Positions 43,284-54,393 are shown, numbered from the stretch's first letter. The stretch: DNA of 59,542 nucleotides from an uncultured beta proteobacterium (GCA_903848955.1 CAINHS010000140.1:1-59542), one strand, 5' to 3'. Notes: a model not told the origin generated them from the letters alone. Numbers and translations are program-made.

Positions 43284-43763
43284 ATGAGCGCAAAATACCC
43301 GATTACCCTGCGTGGCGCGGAACTGTTGCGCAAGGAACTGCAGCGACTGAAGACGGTCGACCGGCCGGCGGTGATCGCGGCCATCGCCGAGGCGCGCTCT
43401 CATGGCGACCTGTCGGAGAACGCCGAGTACGATGCGGCCAAGGAACGTCAAGGTTTCATCGAAGGACGCCTCAAGGAGGTCGAGGGCAAACTCGGCAACG
43501 CGCAGATCATCGATCCGGCGTCGTTGGACGCTGATGGTCGCGTGGTGTTCGCGGCCACGGTTGAACTCGAAGACACGGAAAACGGCAGCGTCGTCACCTA
43601 CCAGATCGTCGGCGACGACGAGGCCGACATCAAGTCCGGCATGATTTCGCTGAACTCCCCGGTGGCGCGCGCACTGATCGGCAAGTTTGCCGGCGACGTA
43701 GCCGAGGTACAGACCCCGGGCGGGCGGCGCGAGTACGAAATACTCGACGTCAAATACGTCTGA
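43284..43763 (+). CDS. greA: Transcription elongation factor GreA
   Basis: A 159-residue factor with the N-terminal coiled coil bearing the acidic tip ([16 protein letters not shown], Asp/Glu for RNA cleavage) and a C-terminal FKBP-like domain. It rescues backtracked RNA polymerase. The carB-greA arrangement is standard for this class. Confidence 0.98.
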   Translation: MSAKYPITLRGAELLRKELQRLKTVDRPAVIAAIAEARSHGDLSENAEYDAAKERQGFIEGRLKEVEGKLGNAQIIDPASLDADGRVVFAATVELEDTENGSVVTYQIVGDDEADIKSGMISLNSPVARALIGKFAGDVAEVQTPGGRREYEILDVKYV

Positions 43764-43764
43764 G

Positions 43765-44229
43765 ATGGGCAGGCTGGCCTCCGCGCTGTACAGCATCGCG
43801 GTTGCCGTCTGGGTCGGCGGCATGCTGGCCATCGGTTTCATCGCCGCGCCCGTGTTGTTCGCCCAGCTTGCGGATCGCACAATGGCCGGCAATCTGGCCG
43901 GCGAGATGTTCACCATCACGGCATGGATGGGTTTCGCTTGCGGCGCCTACCTCGCCCTGTATGTTTTGTTTGCCAAAGGCTGGCGGGCGATCCAGTCCGG
44001 CGTGTTCTGGATCGTGCTGCTGATGCTCGTCCTTACCGCGGCGGGCCACTTCGGCGTGCAGCCGGTATTGGCGCAATTGAAGGCCGACGCGCTGCCGCGC
44101 CAGGTCATGGAGAGCGCCTTGCACGATCGCTTCGCCGCCTGGCATGGCGTTTCCAGCGGACTCTATCTGCTGCAATGCCTGCTCGGGGTCGCGCTGGTGA
44201 TACTGCAGGACAGGGGCCGGCGGCGCTAA
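43765..44229 (+). CDS. DUF4149 family membrane protein
   Basis: A 154-residue protein with four hydrophobic helices (about 5-30, 50-72, 78-98 and 128-150). The arrangement (VAVWVGGMLAIGFIAAPVLF) is that of the DUF4149 family, often found between greA and yhbY in betaproteobacteria. Function unknown. It begins one base after the greA stop, and its TAA stop overlaps the yhbY stop on the other strand. Confidence 0.85.
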   Translation: MGRLASALYSIAVAVWVGGMLAIGFIAAPVLFAQLADRTMAGNLAGEMFTITAWMGFACGAYLALYVLFAKGWRAIQSGVFWIVLLMLVLTAAGHFGVQPVLAQLKADALPRQVMESALHDRFAAWHGVSSGLYLLQCLLGVALVILQDRGRRR

Positions 44230-44603
44230 CTTTTCCGGCTACGGGCCTCGGCGCGCGCGGCGGCCTGCTTCTTGGTCGCCGGCGGCTCCTTGCGACGTCT
44301 CGTCGTGGCCGGCTTCTGCGCTTCGGTATCCTTGGGATTCTCCCGCCAGAGCACCAGCAGATTGCCTATGTGCTGCACGGCAACGCAAGTCAGGGCCGTG
44401 CAGATTTCAGCGAACAGGGCATCGCGATCTTCGCGTTCGATGCCGTAAAGTCTCAGCTTGATCAGTTCGTGAGCCTTGAGGCAACGGTCGATCTCGGCCA
44501 GAACGGAAGGTGTGAGCCCCTTCTGGCTGATGGATACGACGGGATTCAGATGATGCGCGGCGGCCCGCAGGGCGCGGCGTTGGGTGGGGGCAAGTTCAGT
44601 CAT
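44226..44603 (-). CDS. yhbY: RNA-binding protein YhbY (CRS1/YhbY domain)
   Basis: A 125-residue protein whose first 90 residues form the CRM domain (LRAAAHHLNPVVSISQKGLTPSV, including the GxxG-like loop KGLT). It binds pre-50S ribosomal particles. The last 35 residues are a basic Lys/Arg/Ala-rich tail, longer than in E. coli. It diverges from rlmE by only 14 bases, so the two promoters overlap the coding ends. Confidence 0.94.
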   Translation of the reverse strand: MTELAPTQRRALRAAAHHLNPVVSISQKGLTPSVLAEIDRCLKAHELIKLRLYGIEREDRDALFAEICTALTCVAVQHIGNLLVLWRENPKDTEAQKPATTRRRKEPPATKKQAAARAEARSRKS

Positions 44604-44617
44604 GACGGGATTGTAGC

Positions 44618-45268
44618 GTGAGCGGGAAGATCGAGAGCAACAAGAAGGTCAAGAAGAACAAGACCACCAAGGCGTGGATCACCGAGCACGTCAACGATGC
44701 CTACGTGCAGCGCGCCCGGGTGGAGGGCTGGCGTTCGCGCGCCGCCTTCAAACTGACGGAAATCGACGACAAGGACAAGCTGTTGCGGCCGGGCATGACG
44801 GTGGTCGACCTCGGCTCTGCGCCCGGCAGCTGGTCACAGGTGGCGGCGAAGCGCGTGGCGCCCGGCGGGCGACTGGTGGCACTCGATCTGCTGCCGATGG
44901 ACCCCGTGCACGGTGTCGAGTTCATTCAGGGCGATTTCCACGAGGACGCGGTGCTGCAGGCGCTGGCCGATATCCTCGCCGGCCGCCAGGTCGACCTTGT
45001 ATTGTCGGACATGGCCCCCAATATGTCGGGCATCGGCATGGTCGATCAAGCGCGCGTGATGGTCCTGGCCGAACTGACCCTCGAGTTTTGCGCGCTGCAC
45101 TTGAAGCCCGGCGGTGACATGCTGGTCAAGGTATTCCAGGGCGATGGCTTCATGGAACTGCGCCGTGCCATGCAGCAGCAGTTTCAGACCTTGCAAATGA
45201 GAAAGCCGGCTGCCTCAAGGAACCGGAGTGCCGAGATTTACCTCCTGGCGCGGGGCAAGCGGGCCTGA
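44618..45268 (+). CDS. rlmE: 23S rRNA (uridine-2'-O)-methyltransferase RlmE (FtsJ/RrmJ)
   Basis: A 216-residue SAM methyltransferase acting on U2552 in the ribosomal A-loop. It has [13 protein letters not shown] (motif I), [11 protein letters not shown] with the catalytic Asp, and LVKVFQG with the catalytic Lys. GTG start. It is the usual upstream neighbour of ftsH; a separate ftsH promoter lies after its stop. Confidence 0.97.
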   Translation: MSGKIESNKKVKKNKTTKAWITEHVNDAYVQRARVEGWRSRAAFKLTEIDDKDKLLRPGMTVVDLGSAPGSWSQVAAKRVAPGGRLVALDLLPMDPVHGVEFIQGDFHEDAVLQALADILAGRQVDLVLSDMAPNMSGIGMVDQARVMVLAELTLEFCALHLKPGGDMLVKVFQGDGFMELRRAMQQQFQTLQMRKPAASRNRSAEIYLLARGKRA

Positions 45269-45275
45269 CCGTGGT

Positions 45276-45304
45276 TTGCAGGTCATGGGAATCAGCACTA
45301 GAAT
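45276..45304 (+). promoter_or_regulatory. Sigma70-type promoter for ftsH
   Basis: TTGCAG (45276-45281), a 17-base spacer and TAGAAT (45299-45304) lie between rlmE and ftsH, about 45 bases before the ftsH start. No sigma32-type element was seen here although ftsH is heat-inducible in E. coli. Confidence 0.65.
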
Positions 45305-45347
45305 GAACTGATATGCAGTCCCGATTGAGGGAAAGAGAGGCTCCACC

Positions 45348-47228
45348 TTGAATAATATGTTCAAAAACATGGCGATCTGGCTGGTGATCGGTATTGTGCT
45401 GATGACGGTGTTCAATCAGTTCAATACGCGCCAGGCTGTGCCCGGATCGCTGGAGTACTCGCAGTTCCTTGAAGAGGTGAAGCAGGGCCGCATCACCAAG
45501 GTGGTGATTCAGGGGCGCACGCTGGAAGCCACTACCACGGACGGCAAGCGCATCACCACCTATGCACCGCCGGACCTGTGGATGGTGTCGGATCTGTTGA
45601 AGAACAACGTCAAGGTGGTCGCCAAGCCCGAGGAGGAGCAATCTTTCCTCACCAACATCTTTGTCTCCTGGTTCCCGATGCTGCTGCTGATAGGCGTCTG
45701 GGTCTTCTTCATGCGTCAGATGCAGGGCGGCGGCAAGGGCGGGGCTTTTTCCTTCGGCAAGAGCCGGGCGCGGATGATGGATGAATCATCCAATACCATC
45801 ACCTTTGCCGATGTGGCGGGCTGTGATGAGGCCAAGGAAGAAGTCTACGAGATGGTCGATTTCCTGCGTGATCCGACCAAGTTCCAGAAACTCGGCGGCC
45901 GCATTCCGCGCGGCGTGCTGCTGGTCGGTTCGCCAGGCACCGGCAAGACCCTGCTGGCCAAGGCCATTGCCGGCGAGGCCAAGGTGCCGTTCTTCTCGAT
46001 TTCCGGTTCCGACTTCGTCGAGATGTTCGTCGGTGTCGGTGCGGCGCGAGTGCGCGACATGTTCGACCAAGCCAAGAAGGCTGCGCCGTGCATCATCTTC
46101 ATCGACGAACTGGATGCCGTCGGACGCCAGCGCGGTGCCGGCCTCGGTGGCGGCAACGACGAGCGCGAACAGACCCTGAACCAGATGCTGGTCGAAATGG
46201 ACGGCTTTGAAGGCTCGGCCGGCGTGATTGTGGTGGCCGCCACGAATCGTCCCGACGTGCTCGATCCGGCGCTGCTGCGCCCGGGTCGCTTCGACCGCCA
46301 AGTGGTGGTGCCGCTGCCGGACATCCGCGGGCGCGAACAGATTCTCAAGGTGCATATGCGCAAGGTACCGATCGCGACGGACATCGACGCGTCGATCCTC
46401 GCCCGCGGCTGCCCCGGATTTTCCGGCGCCGATCTGGCCAATCTGGTCAATGAGGCGGCGCTGTTCGCCGCGCGCAGCAACAAGCGTCTGGTGGATATGG
46501 AAGACTTCGAACGGGCCAAGGACAAGATCATGATGGGCGCCGAGCGCCGCTCCATGGTCATGCCCGAAGAGGAACGCAAGAACACCGCGTATCACGAATC
46601 CGGCCATGCCGTGGTTGCCAAGTTGCTGCCCAAGACCGATCCGGTGCACAAGGTGACCATCATTCCGCGTGGCCGTGCTCTGGGTCTGACCATGCAGTTG
46701 CCGGATCAGGAACGCTACAGCCAGGATCGCGAGCGTTTGCTCAGCACCATCACGGTCCTCTTCGGCGGCCGCATTGCGGAAGAGTTGTTCATGCAGCAGA
46801 TGACGACCGGCGCATCGAACGATTTTCAGCGCGCCACCGATCTGGCGCGGCGCATGGTGACGCAGTGGGGCATGTCCGACAGCCTGGGGCCGATGGTCTA
46901 TGGCGAAGAGGAAGGCGAGATTTTTCTCGGCCGTTCGGTCACGACGCACAAGAACATGTCCGAATCCACCATGCAGAAGGTGGATGTCGAGATTCGCCGC
47001 ATGCTTGATGAACAGTATGCGCGTGCCCGCCGTCTGCTGGAAGACAACCGCGACAAGGTCGAGGCCATGACGGCGGCCCTGCTGGAAATGGAAACCATCG
47101 ATGCCGACCAGATCAACGACATCATGGCCGGCCTGCCGCCGCGCCCGCCCAAGCCTTCCAGTGCGCCGCCGGTCCCGCGAGGTGACAGCGCGCCCGGCCC
47201 CGAGCCGACCGCGCCGGCACCGGCCTGA
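45348..47228 (+). CDS. ftsH: ATP-dependent zinc metalloprotease FtsH
   Basis: A 626-residue membrane AAA+ protease. Two membrane segments (about 5-22 and 102-122) flank a periplasmic domain. Walker A GSPGTGKT and Walker [12 protein letters not shown] follow, then the zinc site HESGH at 416-420. It degrades membrane proteins and, in many species, sigma32 and LpxC. The start is TTG, chosen because AGAGAGG lies seven bases before it, whereas the ATG three codons later is too far away. Confidence 0.97.
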   Translation: MNNMFKNMAIWLVIGIVLMTVFNQFNTRQAVPGSLEYSQFLEEVKQGRITKVVIQGRTLEATTTDGKRITTYAPPDLWMVSDLLKNNVKVVAKPEEEQSFLTNIFVSWFPMLLLIGVWVFFMRQMQGGGKGGAFSFGKSRARMMDESSNTITFADVAGCDEAKEEVYEMVDFLRDPTKFQKLGGRIPRGVLLVGSPGTGKTLLAKAIAGEAKVPFFSISGSDFVEMFVGVGAARVRDMFDQAKKAAPCIIFIDELDAVGRQRGAGLGGGNDEREQTLNQMLVEMDGFEGSAGVIVVAATNRPDVLDPALLRPGRFDRQVVVPLPDIRGREQILKVHMRKVPIATDIDASILARGCPGFSGADLANLVNEAALFAARSNKRLVDMEDFERAKDKIMMGAERRSMVMPEEERKNTAYHESGHAVVAKLLPKTDPVHKVTIIPRGRALGLTMQLPDQERYSQDRERLLSTITVLFGGRIAEELFMQQMTTGASNDFQRATDLARRMVTQWGMSDSLGPMVYGEEEGEIFLGRSVTTHKNMSESTMQKVDVEIRRMLDEQYARARRLLEDNRDKVEAMTAALLEMETIDADQINDIMAGLPPRPPKPSSAPPVPRGDSAPGPEPTAPAPA

Positions 47229-47243
47229 GGTTCGGATAACAGG

Positions 47244-47318
47244 AATCAGGAATCAGCGATCGGCAACGGGGACGGCGCCGGGCGCCGGCTGCATTCCGCT
47301 GCTTGATTCCTGATTTTT
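47244..47318 (+). other. Inverted repeat between ftsH and folP (terminator-like)
   Basis: AATCAGGAATCA (47244-47255) is the exact reverse complement of TGATTCCTGATT (47304-47315), which ends in a run of five T. Between them is a second GC palindrome (GGCGCC type). The large loop makes it an unusual terminator, but it may end ftsH transcripts. The wording also resembles short dispersed repeats. The folP start follows immediately. Confidence 0.6.
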
Positions 47319-47320
47319 AC

Positions 47321-48151
47321 ATGACCCAATATTTCCACTGCGGCCGCTACGTTCTCAATGCCGGGCGCCCGCTCATCATGGGCATCGTCAATCTGTCCGA
47401 CGATTCGTTTTCGGGGGATGGACTGCACGGCAATGTGGCCGCCGCCATAGCCAAGGGCAGGCGCCTGATGGAAGACGGTGCGCACATTCTCGATATCGGC
47501 GCCGAGTCGTCGCGCCCGGGGGCGACGCCGGTGCCGGCGCAAGAAGAGATCGACCGCTTGCTGCCGGTGATCGACGGCCTGCGCGACTGCGGCGTGCCGC
47601 TGTCGGTCGATACCGTCAAGCCGCAGGTGATGCGCGCCGTGCTGGCGGCCGGCGCCGACATGATCAACGACATCAATGCGCTGCGTGCGCCGGGTGCGCT
47701 CGAGATCGTTGCCGCCAGCCAGGCAGGGGTTTGCCTGATGCATATGCAGGGCGATCCGGGAACCATGCAGGACGATCCCAGGTATCGGGATGTCCTTGCT
47801 GAAGTTGCGGATTTTCTCGCCGGGCGCGTCGCTGCGGCGGAAGCGGCGGGCATCAGCCTGAGCCGGATTGCGGTCGATCCCGGTTTCGGCTTCGGCAAGA
47901 CGCTGGCGCACAACATCGAGTTGTTGCGCCGCCTTGGCGAACTGGTGGTGCCGGGCCTGCCTCTGCTGGTGGGTTTGTCGCGCAAGTCGCTGCTCGGCCT
48001 GCTCACCGGGCGCGCGGCGTCGGAGCGCGTATACGCCGGAGTGGCGGCGCATGTCCTGGCGGTCCAGCGCGGTGCGCGCATGGTGCGCGTACATGACGTC
48101 GCCGCAATGGGCGACGCCCTGGCCGTCTTGCAAGCTGTGGAGGACTACTGA
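47321..48151 (+). CDS. folP: Dihydropteroate synthase
   Basis: A 276-residue TIM barrel joining pterin pyrophosphate and p-aminobenzoate, the target of sulfonamides. The start MTQYFHCGRY follows family length; an in-frame TTG at 47303 would begin inside the inverted repeat. Motifs IMGIVNLSDDSFSGDG, ILDIGAESSRPGA and DPGFGFGKTLAHN are present. The first differs from the usual NLTPDSFSDGG in a few positions. glmM begins right after the stop. Confidence 0.96.
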   Translation: MTQYFHCGRYVLNAGRPLIMGIVNLSDDSFSGDGLHGNVAAAIAKGRRLMEDGAHILDIGAESSRPGATPVPAQEEIDRLLPVIDGLRDCGVPLSVDTVKPQVMRAVLAAGADMINDINALRAPGALEIVAASQAGVCLMHMQGDPGTMQDDPRYRDVLAEVADFLAGRVAAAEAAGISLSRIAVDPGFGFGKTLAHNIELLRRLGELVVPGLPLLVGLSRKSLLGLLTGRAASERVYAGVAAHVLAVQRGARMVRVHDVAAMGDALAVLQAVEDY

Positions 48152-49507
48152 ATGGGACGCAAATATTTTGGTACCGATGGCATTCGCGGCCGCGTCGGCC
48201 AGTCACCCATAACGCCGGACTTTGTCATGCGCCTCGGATTTGCCGCAGGCTCGGCCCTGGTGGCGCGCGACGGGTCGCGGCCCGTCGATCGTCCTGCGGT
48301 GCTGATCGGCAAGGACACGCGCATTTCCGGCTACATGCTGGAGGCCGCGCTTGAGGCGGGATTTTCCGCCGCAGGCGTCGATGTCATGCTGTGCGGGCCG
48401 ATGCCGACACCGGCCGTTGCCTACCTCACGCGCGCCCTGCGCCTGCAGGCGGGCGTGGTGATTTCCGCCTCGCACAATCCATTCGACGACAATGGCATCA
48501 AGTTCTTTTCGGCGCAGGGTACCAAGCTGCCGGACGCGGTGGAGCTCGATATCGAGGCGCGGCTCGAACAGCCGATGCTGTGCATGGAGTCGGCGCGGCT
48601 CGGCAAGGCGCGCCGGGTGGATGACGCCGCCGGCCGCTACATCGAATTCTGCAAAAGCACCTTCCCCAACGATCTTGACCTGCGCGGCCTCAGGATCGTG
48701 GTGGACAGCGCCCATGGCGCGGCTTACCACGTGGCGCCGAGCGTCTTCCATGAACTCGGCGCCGAGGTGGTCGGCGTCGGTGACAGCCCGAATGGCTTGA
48801 ACATCAACCAGGATGTCGGCGCCACGGCGCCCGCTGCGCTGCGCCGCGCTGTGCTGGACCATGCTGGCGACTGCGGCATCGCGCTCGATGGCGACGGCGA
48901 CCGGCTGGTGATGGTCGATGCGGCGGGCACTATTTATGACGGTGATCAGTTGCTCTACGTCATAGCCCGCCATCGTGCCCGCAGCCAGGCTGTGCCGGGG
49001 GTGGCCGGCACGCTGATGAGCAATCTCGGATTCGAGCACGCCCTCGCTCGTCTGGGCATCGTTTGCGGTCGCGCCAGGGTGGGTGACCGCTATGTCCTGG
49101 AAATGATGAAGGAGAAGGGCTGGTTGCTCGGCGGCGAGAATTCCGGGCACATCATCTGTCTCGACCGCCATACCACCGGCGACGGCATCATCGCGGCCTT
49201 GCAGGTGCTGGCCGCGCTGCGCGCCAGCGGCGAAACCCTTGCCGAGGCCTGTGCGGACCTGACGCTGTATCCGCAACTGCTGATCAACGTGCGCATGCCA
49301 TCCGGTTTTAAGTGGGAGGCCGACTCCGGCATCCGCGCGGCGGTGAAGGCAGCCGAGGCCACACTCGACGGTGGCGGACGGGTGCTGTTGCGTCCCTCCG
49401 GCACGGAACCCCTGCTGCGGGTGATGGTGGAAGGGCGCGACGCCTCTATCGTCAAGGCTCAGGCCGAGGCGATCGCGGCGGCAGTGCGGAAGGCCTTCGG
49501 CGGGTAA
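48152..49507 (+). CDS. glmM: Phosphoglucosamine mutase
   Basis: A 451-residue mutase converting GlcN-6-P to GlcN-1-P for peptidoglycan and lipopolysaccharide. The N-terminal [13 protein letters not shown], the phosphoserine loop [13 protein letters not shown] (Ser107), the metal loop [11 protein letters not shown] and the C-terminal [12 protein letters not shown] are intact. The folP-glmM order is standard. It is convergent with the NTF2-like gene. Confidence 0.97.
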   Translation: MGRKYFGTDGIRGRVGQSPITPDFVMRLGFAAGSALVARDGSRPVDRPAVLIGKDTRISGYMLEAALEAGFSAAGVDVMLCGPMPTPAVAYLTRALRLQAGVVISASHNPFDDNGIKFFSAQGTKLPDAVELDIEARLEQPMLCMESARLGKARRVDDAAGRYIEFCKSTFPNDLDLRGLRIVVDSAHGAAYHVAPSVFHELGAEVVGVGDSPNGLNINQDVGATAPAALRRAVLDHAGDCGIALDGDGDRLVMVDAAGTIYDGDQLLYVIARHRARSQAVPGVAGTLMSNLGFEHALARLGIVCGRARVGDRYVLEMMKEKGWLLGGENSGHIICLDRHTTGDGIIAALQVLAALRASGETLAEACADLTLYPQLLINVRMPSGFKWEADSGIRAAVKAAEATLDGGGRVLLRPSGTEPLLRVMVEGRDASIVKAQAEAIAAAVRKAFGG

Positions 49508-49534
49508 TCATTGGTGATGCCTGGCGGGTTCGCG

Positions 49535-49960
49535 TCAGTCGTCGATCCGGCTGTGCCACCAGATGCGGAAATCGCGGCATAGACCGTCGCCGCCAAGTTC
49601 GACGACTGCGATGCCGTCCAGCGCCAGCCGTGGCAGCGGGTCGCCGGCCTTGCGTGCCAGCATGTTGGTACCCGTCGATGTGGCCCACATCTTGAACATG
49701 TCTTCCGAGGTCACCTGATAGGTGGTGTGCCAGTGGGTGATACCTCCGGTGGCGTGGCGGTGCAGCACCTCGTAGGTGAGCCGGATATCGGTCTGCAGCT
49801 TGGTCCGTTGCCAGTACTGCTTGATGGCCTCGTGCCCCTGCTGTACGGCGAATGGGGTGTTGCGATAGCAGCCGTCCGGCGCGAACAGCGATGCCAGAAG
49901 ATTCTCGTCGCTGGTTTCCCATGCGCGCTTGTAGCCCTCCATGAAAGCGTCGATATCCAT
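49535..49960 (-). CDS. SnoaL/NTF2-like protein
   Basis: A 141-residue protein of the SnoaL/NTF2 alpha-plus-beta barrel type (MDIDAFMEGYKRAWETSDEN, later GITHWHTTYQV). Such folds serve as small-molecule isomerases, hydrolases or binding modules; no specific activity can be given. GAGGAGG lies six bases before the ATG. It stands alone between glmM and thrS, on the opposite strand to both. Confidence 0.8.
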   Translation of the reverse strand: MDIDAFMEGYKRAWETSDENLLASLFAPDGCYRNTPFAVQQGHEAIKQYWQRTKLQTDIRLTYEVLHRHATGGITHWHTTYQVTSEDMFKMWATSTGTNMLARKAGDPLPRLALDGIAVVELGGDGLCRDFRIWWHSRIDD

Positions 49961-50020
49961 TAATGCCTCCTCTTGTCTTGTGGCAACAGCGGAATGATGC
50001 CGCAAGGGAGGGGGGTGCTG

Positions 50021-50029
50021 TGATAAAAT
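50021..50029 (+). promoter_or_regulatory. Extended -10 promoter for thrS
   Basis: TGATAAAAT fits an extended -10 (TGN then TAAAAT). The -35 region is poor, as expected for this class. A start near 50036 would give a leader of about 75 bases that contains the hairpin at 50047-50087. Confidence 0.5.
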
Positions 50030-50046
50030 TTGCTCAAATGAATGTG

Positions 50047-50096
50047 CAGGGCGCACCGCGTGATTTCCGCGTGGACCGTGCGCCCTGTTGCTTTTC
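50047..50096 (+). promoter_or_regulatory. Hairpin with T-rich tail in the thrS leader
   Basis: CAGGGCGCAC (50047-50056) pairs perfectly with GTGCGCCCTG (50078-50087), and a smaller CGCG/CGCG stem with a seven-base loop lies inside. TTGCTTTTC follows. The GGAG for thrS comes directly after at 50098. This looks like an attenuator or a translational operator; E. coli ThrRS represses its own mRNA through tRNA-like hairpins. Confidence 0.65.
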
Positions 50097-50110
50097 TGGA
50101 GCTAGCGAAA

Positions 50111-52027
50111 ATGCCGGTGATCACCCTGCCTGATGGATCGAAACGCGAATACCCGCAAGCGCTGACGGTTGGGGAGTTTGCGGCCTCGATCGGCGCCGGT
50201 CTGGCCAAGGCGGCACTGGCCGGTCGCGTCGACGGCGTGCTGGTCGATACCTCTTTCCTTGTCGAGCGGGATGCGCAGGTCGCCATCGTCACCGAGAAGG
50301 ATGCCGACGGCCTCGACATCATCCGCCATTCGACCTCGCATCTGCTGGCGTATGCGGTCAAGGAACTGTTTCCGGAAGCGCAGGTAACCATCGGTCCGGT
50401 GATCGAAAACGGCTTTTATTACGACTTTGCCTGCAAGCGCCCCTTCACGCCGGAAGACCTGGAGGCCATCGAGCAGCGCATGGCCGAACTGGCGAAAAAG
50501 GATTTTCCGGTTACGCGCGAGGTCTGGTCGCGCGACAAGGCGGTGGAGTTCTTCAAGTCCATCGGCGAACACTACAAGGCGGAACTGATTGCGGCGATAC
50601 CCCAGGGCGAGGATGTTTCGCTCTATCGCGAGGGTGACTTCGTCGACCTTTGTCGCGGTCCGCACGTTCCGGCCACCGGCAGGCTCAAGGTTTTCAAGCT
50701 GATGAAAGTGGCCGGCGCCTACTGGCGCGGCGACCAGAAGAACGAGCAGTTGCAGCGCATCTACGGCACGGCATGGGCGAAGAAGGATGAACTCGATGCG
50801 CATCTGCGCATGCTGGAAGAGGCCGAGAAGCGTGACCACCGCAAGCTCGGCCGCCAACTCGACCTGTTTCATCTACAGGAAGAGGCGCCCGGCATGGTGT
50901 TCTGGCATCCGCACGGCTGGGCCGTGTGGCAGGAAGTGGAGCAATACATGCGCCGCATCTATCGCGAGAACGGCTATCAGGAAGTGCGCTGCCCGCAGAT
51001 TCTCGATCGCAGCTTGTGGGAGCGCTCGGGCCATTGGGAGCATTTCAAGCACAACATGTTCACCACCGAGTCGGAGAGCCGCGATTACGCGGTGAAGCCG
51101 ATGAATTGTCCCGGGCATGTGCAGATCTTCAATACCGATGTTCGCTCCTATCGCGACCTGCCGCTGCGTTACGGCGAGTTCGGTTCCTGCCACCGCAACG
51201 AACCCTCGGGCGCGTTGCACGGAGTCATGCGCGTGCGCGGCTTCACTCAGGATGACGGACACATTTTTTGCACCGAAGACCAGATCCAGTCCGAGGTGAC
51301 GGCCTTCAACGATCTGGTGCGCGAGGTCTATGCCGATTTCGGCTTCAGCGAAGTCGCCGTCAAGCTGGCGCTGCGTCCGGAAGGGCGGGTCGGCGCCGAT
51401 CATCTTTGGGACAAGGCCGAGGACGCGTTGCGTGCGGCCCTGACGGCCAGCGGCTTGTCCTGGGAGGAACTTCCGGGCGAAGGCGCCTTCTACGGACCCA
51501 AAATCGAATTCCACATCAAGGATGCCATCGGCCGCTCCTGGCAGTGCGGCACGGTGCAGGTGGACTTTTCAATGCCCGGGCGGCTTGGCGCCGAATACGT
51601 CGGCGAAGACAACAGCCGCCATACCCCGGTGATGCTGCACCGGGCGATTCTCGGTTCGCTCGAGCGTTTCATCGGCATTCTGGTCGAAAACCATGCCGGC
51701 GCCTTCCCGTTGTGGCTGGCACCGGTGCAGGTGGTGGTGACCAATATCTCCGAAGCGCAGACGGAATACGCCGAGGCTGTGGCGAAAATGTTGCGCGAAG
51801 CCGGCCTGCGCGTCGAGAGCGATTTGCGCGGAGAGAAGATAAACTATAAAATACGCGAACATAGCTTGTTGAAGCGGCCTTACATCGTTGTTGTGGGTGA
51901 CAAGGAAAAGGCCGCAGGGTTGGTCGCTTTACGTGCCCGCGGCAATCTGGATCTCGGGCAGATGTCCCCCCAGGCCTTGATCGAACGTCTGTTGCATGAA
52001 CAGTGCAGCAGAAGCGTAGCGGTCTGA
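50111..52027 (+). CDS. thrS: Threonyl-tRNA synthetase
   Basis: A 638-residue class II synthetase. Order: TGS domain (1-62), editing domain with [11 protein letters not shown], catalytic core with the zinc-binding MNCPGH and motif 2 REFG-type region ([18 protein letters not shown]), and a C-terminal anticodon-binding domain. The start [14 protein letters not shown] has GGAG nine bases upstream. It is followed by infC, rpmI and rplT in the usual order. Confidence 0.98.
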   Translation: MPVITLPDGSKREYPQALTVGEFAASIGAGLAKAALAGRVDGVLVDTSFLVERDAQVAIVTEKDADGLDIIRHSTSHLLAYAVKELFPEAQVTIGPVIENGFYYDFACKRPFTPEDLEAIEQRMAELAKKDFPVTREVWSRDKAVEFFKSIGEHYKAELIAAIPQGEDVSLYREGDFVDLCRGPHVPATGRLKVFKLMKVAGAYWRGDQKNEQLQRIYGTAWAKKDELDAHLRMLEEAEKRDHRKLGRQLDLFHLQEEAPGMVFWHPHGWAVWQEVEQYMRRIYRENGYQEVRCPQILDRSLWERSGHWEHFKHNMFTTESESRDYAVKPMNCPGHVQIFNTDVRSYRDLPLRYGEFGSCHRNEPSGALHGVMRVRGFTQDDGHIFCTEDQIQSEVTAFNDLVREVYADFGFSEVAVKLALRPEGRVGADHLWDKAEDALRAALTASGLSWEELPGEGAFYGPKIEFHIKDAIGRSWQCGTVQVDFSMPGRLGAEYVGEDNSRHTPVMLHRAILGSLERFIGILVENHAGAFPLWLAPVQVVVTNISEAQTEYAEAVAKMLREAGLRVESDLRGEKINYKIREHSLLKRPYIVVVGDKEKAAGLVALRARGNLDLGQMSPQALIERLLHEQCSRSVAV

Positions 52028-52056
52028 TTTTTTTGGATTTTTTGGAGATTTGAACC

Positions 52057-52584
52057 ATCGCTCAGGATAAATCGCAGCGTCTCAACGAAGAGATCACCAC
52101 CCCCGAGGTTCGTCTGGTCGGGGAAGACGGGGAGCAACTGGGCATTGTCCCGATTCGTCAGGCGCTGGCGCTGGCCGAAGAGGCCGGTGTGGATCTGGTG
52201 GAAATCGCGCCTACGGCCGTACCGCCAGTCTGCAAGATCATGGACATCGGCAAGTTCAAGTATCAAGAGGCCAAGCGTCAGCATGAGGCCAAGCTGAAGC
52301 AGAAGCAGGTGGTGGTGAAGGAAGTCAAGTTCCGGCCGGGTACGGACGAAAACGATTACCAGATCAAGCTGCGCAATGTGATCAAGTTTCTGAGCGAAGG
52401 TGACAAGGCAAAAATAACCTTGCGCTTTCGCGGTCGCGAAATGGCGCACCAGGAAATCGGCATGCGCATGCTGGAGCGGATCAAGCTGGATCTCGAGCAG
52501 CAGGCGATGGTAGAGCAGTGGCCGAAAATGGAAGGACGTCAGCTCATCATGGTGCTGGCAGCCTCCAAGAAAAAGCCGCATTGA
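52057..52584 (+). CDS. infC: Translation initiation factor IF-3 (ATC start)
   Basis: The reading frame opens with ATC at 52057 (then [12 protein letters not shown]), giving 175 residues, close to the 180 of E. coli. GGAG lies nine bases upstream. A TGA in frame two codons earlier rules out a longer start. The next usual start, GTG at 52189, would remove 44 conserved residues, including LNEEI. IF-3 rejects non-standard start codons, so a rare start gives autoregulation, as with AUU in E. coli infC. The C-terminal domain ([18 protein letters not shown]) is intact. Confidence 0.95.
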   Translation: MAQDKSQRLNEEITTPEVRLVGEDGEQLGIVPIRQALALAEEAGVDLVEIAPTAVPPVCKIMDIGKFKYQEAKRQHEAKLKQKQVVVKEVKFRPGTDENDYQIKLRNVIKFLSEGDKAKITLRFRGREMAHQEIGMRMLERIKLDLEQQAMVEQWPKMEGRQLIMVLAASKKKPH

Positions 52585-52595
52585 GCATTTGAAAT

Positions 52596-52626
52596 TTGTT
52601 CTGCATGCCCAGGCATGCAGAAACAA
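52596..52626 (+). promoter_or_regulatory. Long palindrome between infC and rpmI
   Basis: TTCTGCATGCC (52599-52609) and GGCATGCAGAA (52612-52622) form an 11-bp perfect stem with a two-base loop; TTG/CAA extend it past a one-base bulge. It lies in the 114-base gap ahead of rpmI. L20 controls rpmI-rplT by binding structured mRNA upstream of rpmI in E. coli and B. subtilis; this hairpin may be part of such a site, or a weak terminator. Confidence 0.55.
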
Positions 52627-52698
52627 GAAGTGGTTGCGGGTCACCAAGCATTCCCGAGGCGGGAAACACCTGGCAGCCATGTAATAGGGAGATCTTCG

Positions 52699-52896
52699 AT
52701 GCCGAAGATGAAGACCAAGAGTGGTGCCAAGAAGCGCTTTGTCATACGCGCTTCCGGCGGCATCAAACGCGGGAGTGCGTTCAAGCGCCACATCCTGACC
52801 AAGAAAACTACCAAGAGCAAGCGCCAGTTGCGCGGTGTCCACACCGTGCATGCCTCCGACTCGAAGTCGGTACGCGCCATGCTGCCCAACGGTTAA
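52699..52896 (+). CDS. rpmI: 50S ribosomal protein L35
   Basis: A 65-residue basic protein, [15 protein letters not shown] onward, the standard L35 N-terminus and length. GGGAG lies eight bases before the ATG. rplT starts 11 bases after its stop. Confidence 0.97.
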   Translation: MPKMKTKSGAKKRFVIRASGGIKRGSAFKRHILTKKTTKSKRQLRGVHTVHASDSKSVRAMLPNG

Positions 52897-52907
52897 GGAG
52901 AGACACC

Positions 52908-53267
52908 ATGCCAAGAGTAAAACGTGGTGTAACGGCGCGCGCGCGCCACAAGAAGGTTCTCGACCTGGCCAAGGGTTACCGCGGCCGTCGCAGCAAGGTC
53001 TATCGCATCGCCAAGGAAGCGGTGATGAAGGCCGGGCAATATGCCTATCGCGACCGTCGTCAGCGCAAACGTCAGTTCCGCGTTCTTTGGATCGCCCGTA
53101 TCAATGCGGCGGCTCGCGAACTGGGCATGAAGTACAGCACTTTCATGAACGGGCTGAAGAAGGCCTCGATCGAAGTCGATCGCAAGGTGCTGGCAGACCT
53201 CGCCGTGTTCGACAAGCCGGCATTTGCGGCCCTGGCCGAACAGGCCAAGGCCAAGCTGACGGCCTGA
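52908..53267 (+). CDS. rplT: 50S ribosomal protein L20
   Basis: A 119-residue protein starting [16 protein letters not shown], needed early in 50S assembly and, in E. coli, a translational repressor of its own operon. GGAG precedes the ATG by seven bases. A strong terminator follows the stop. Confidence 0.98.
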   Translation: MPRVKRGVTARARHKKVLDLAKGYRGRRSKVYRIAKEAVMKAGQYAYRDRRQRKRQFRVLWIARINAAARELGMKYSTFMNGLKKASIEVDRKVLADLAVFDKPAFAALAEQAKAKLTA

Positions 53268-53285
53268 GTCCCGCTGCACCCCGAG

Positions 53286-53319
53286 AAGGAGGCCCAGGGT
53301 GATTGGGGCCTCCTTTTTT
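53286..53319 (+). terminator. Rho-independent terminator after rplT
   Basis: AAGGAGGCCC (53286-53295) pairs perfectly with GGGCCTCCTT (53306-53315) around a ten-base loop and is followed by a run of six T. It ends the thrS-rplT transcript or acts as a partial stop before pheS, which begins 24 bases later. No leader peptide rich in Phe codons is seen. Confidence 0.9.
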
Positions 53320-53340
53320 ACTGTTGTTTTTGCATCGTGA

Positions 53341-54390
<1,050 letters not shown>

Positions 54391-54393
54391 GCC

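Noticed and set aside
52189-52584. infC starting at GTG 52189
   Set aside because: This would remove conserved N-terminal residues and has no ribosome-binding site; the ATC start with GGAG fits length and family.
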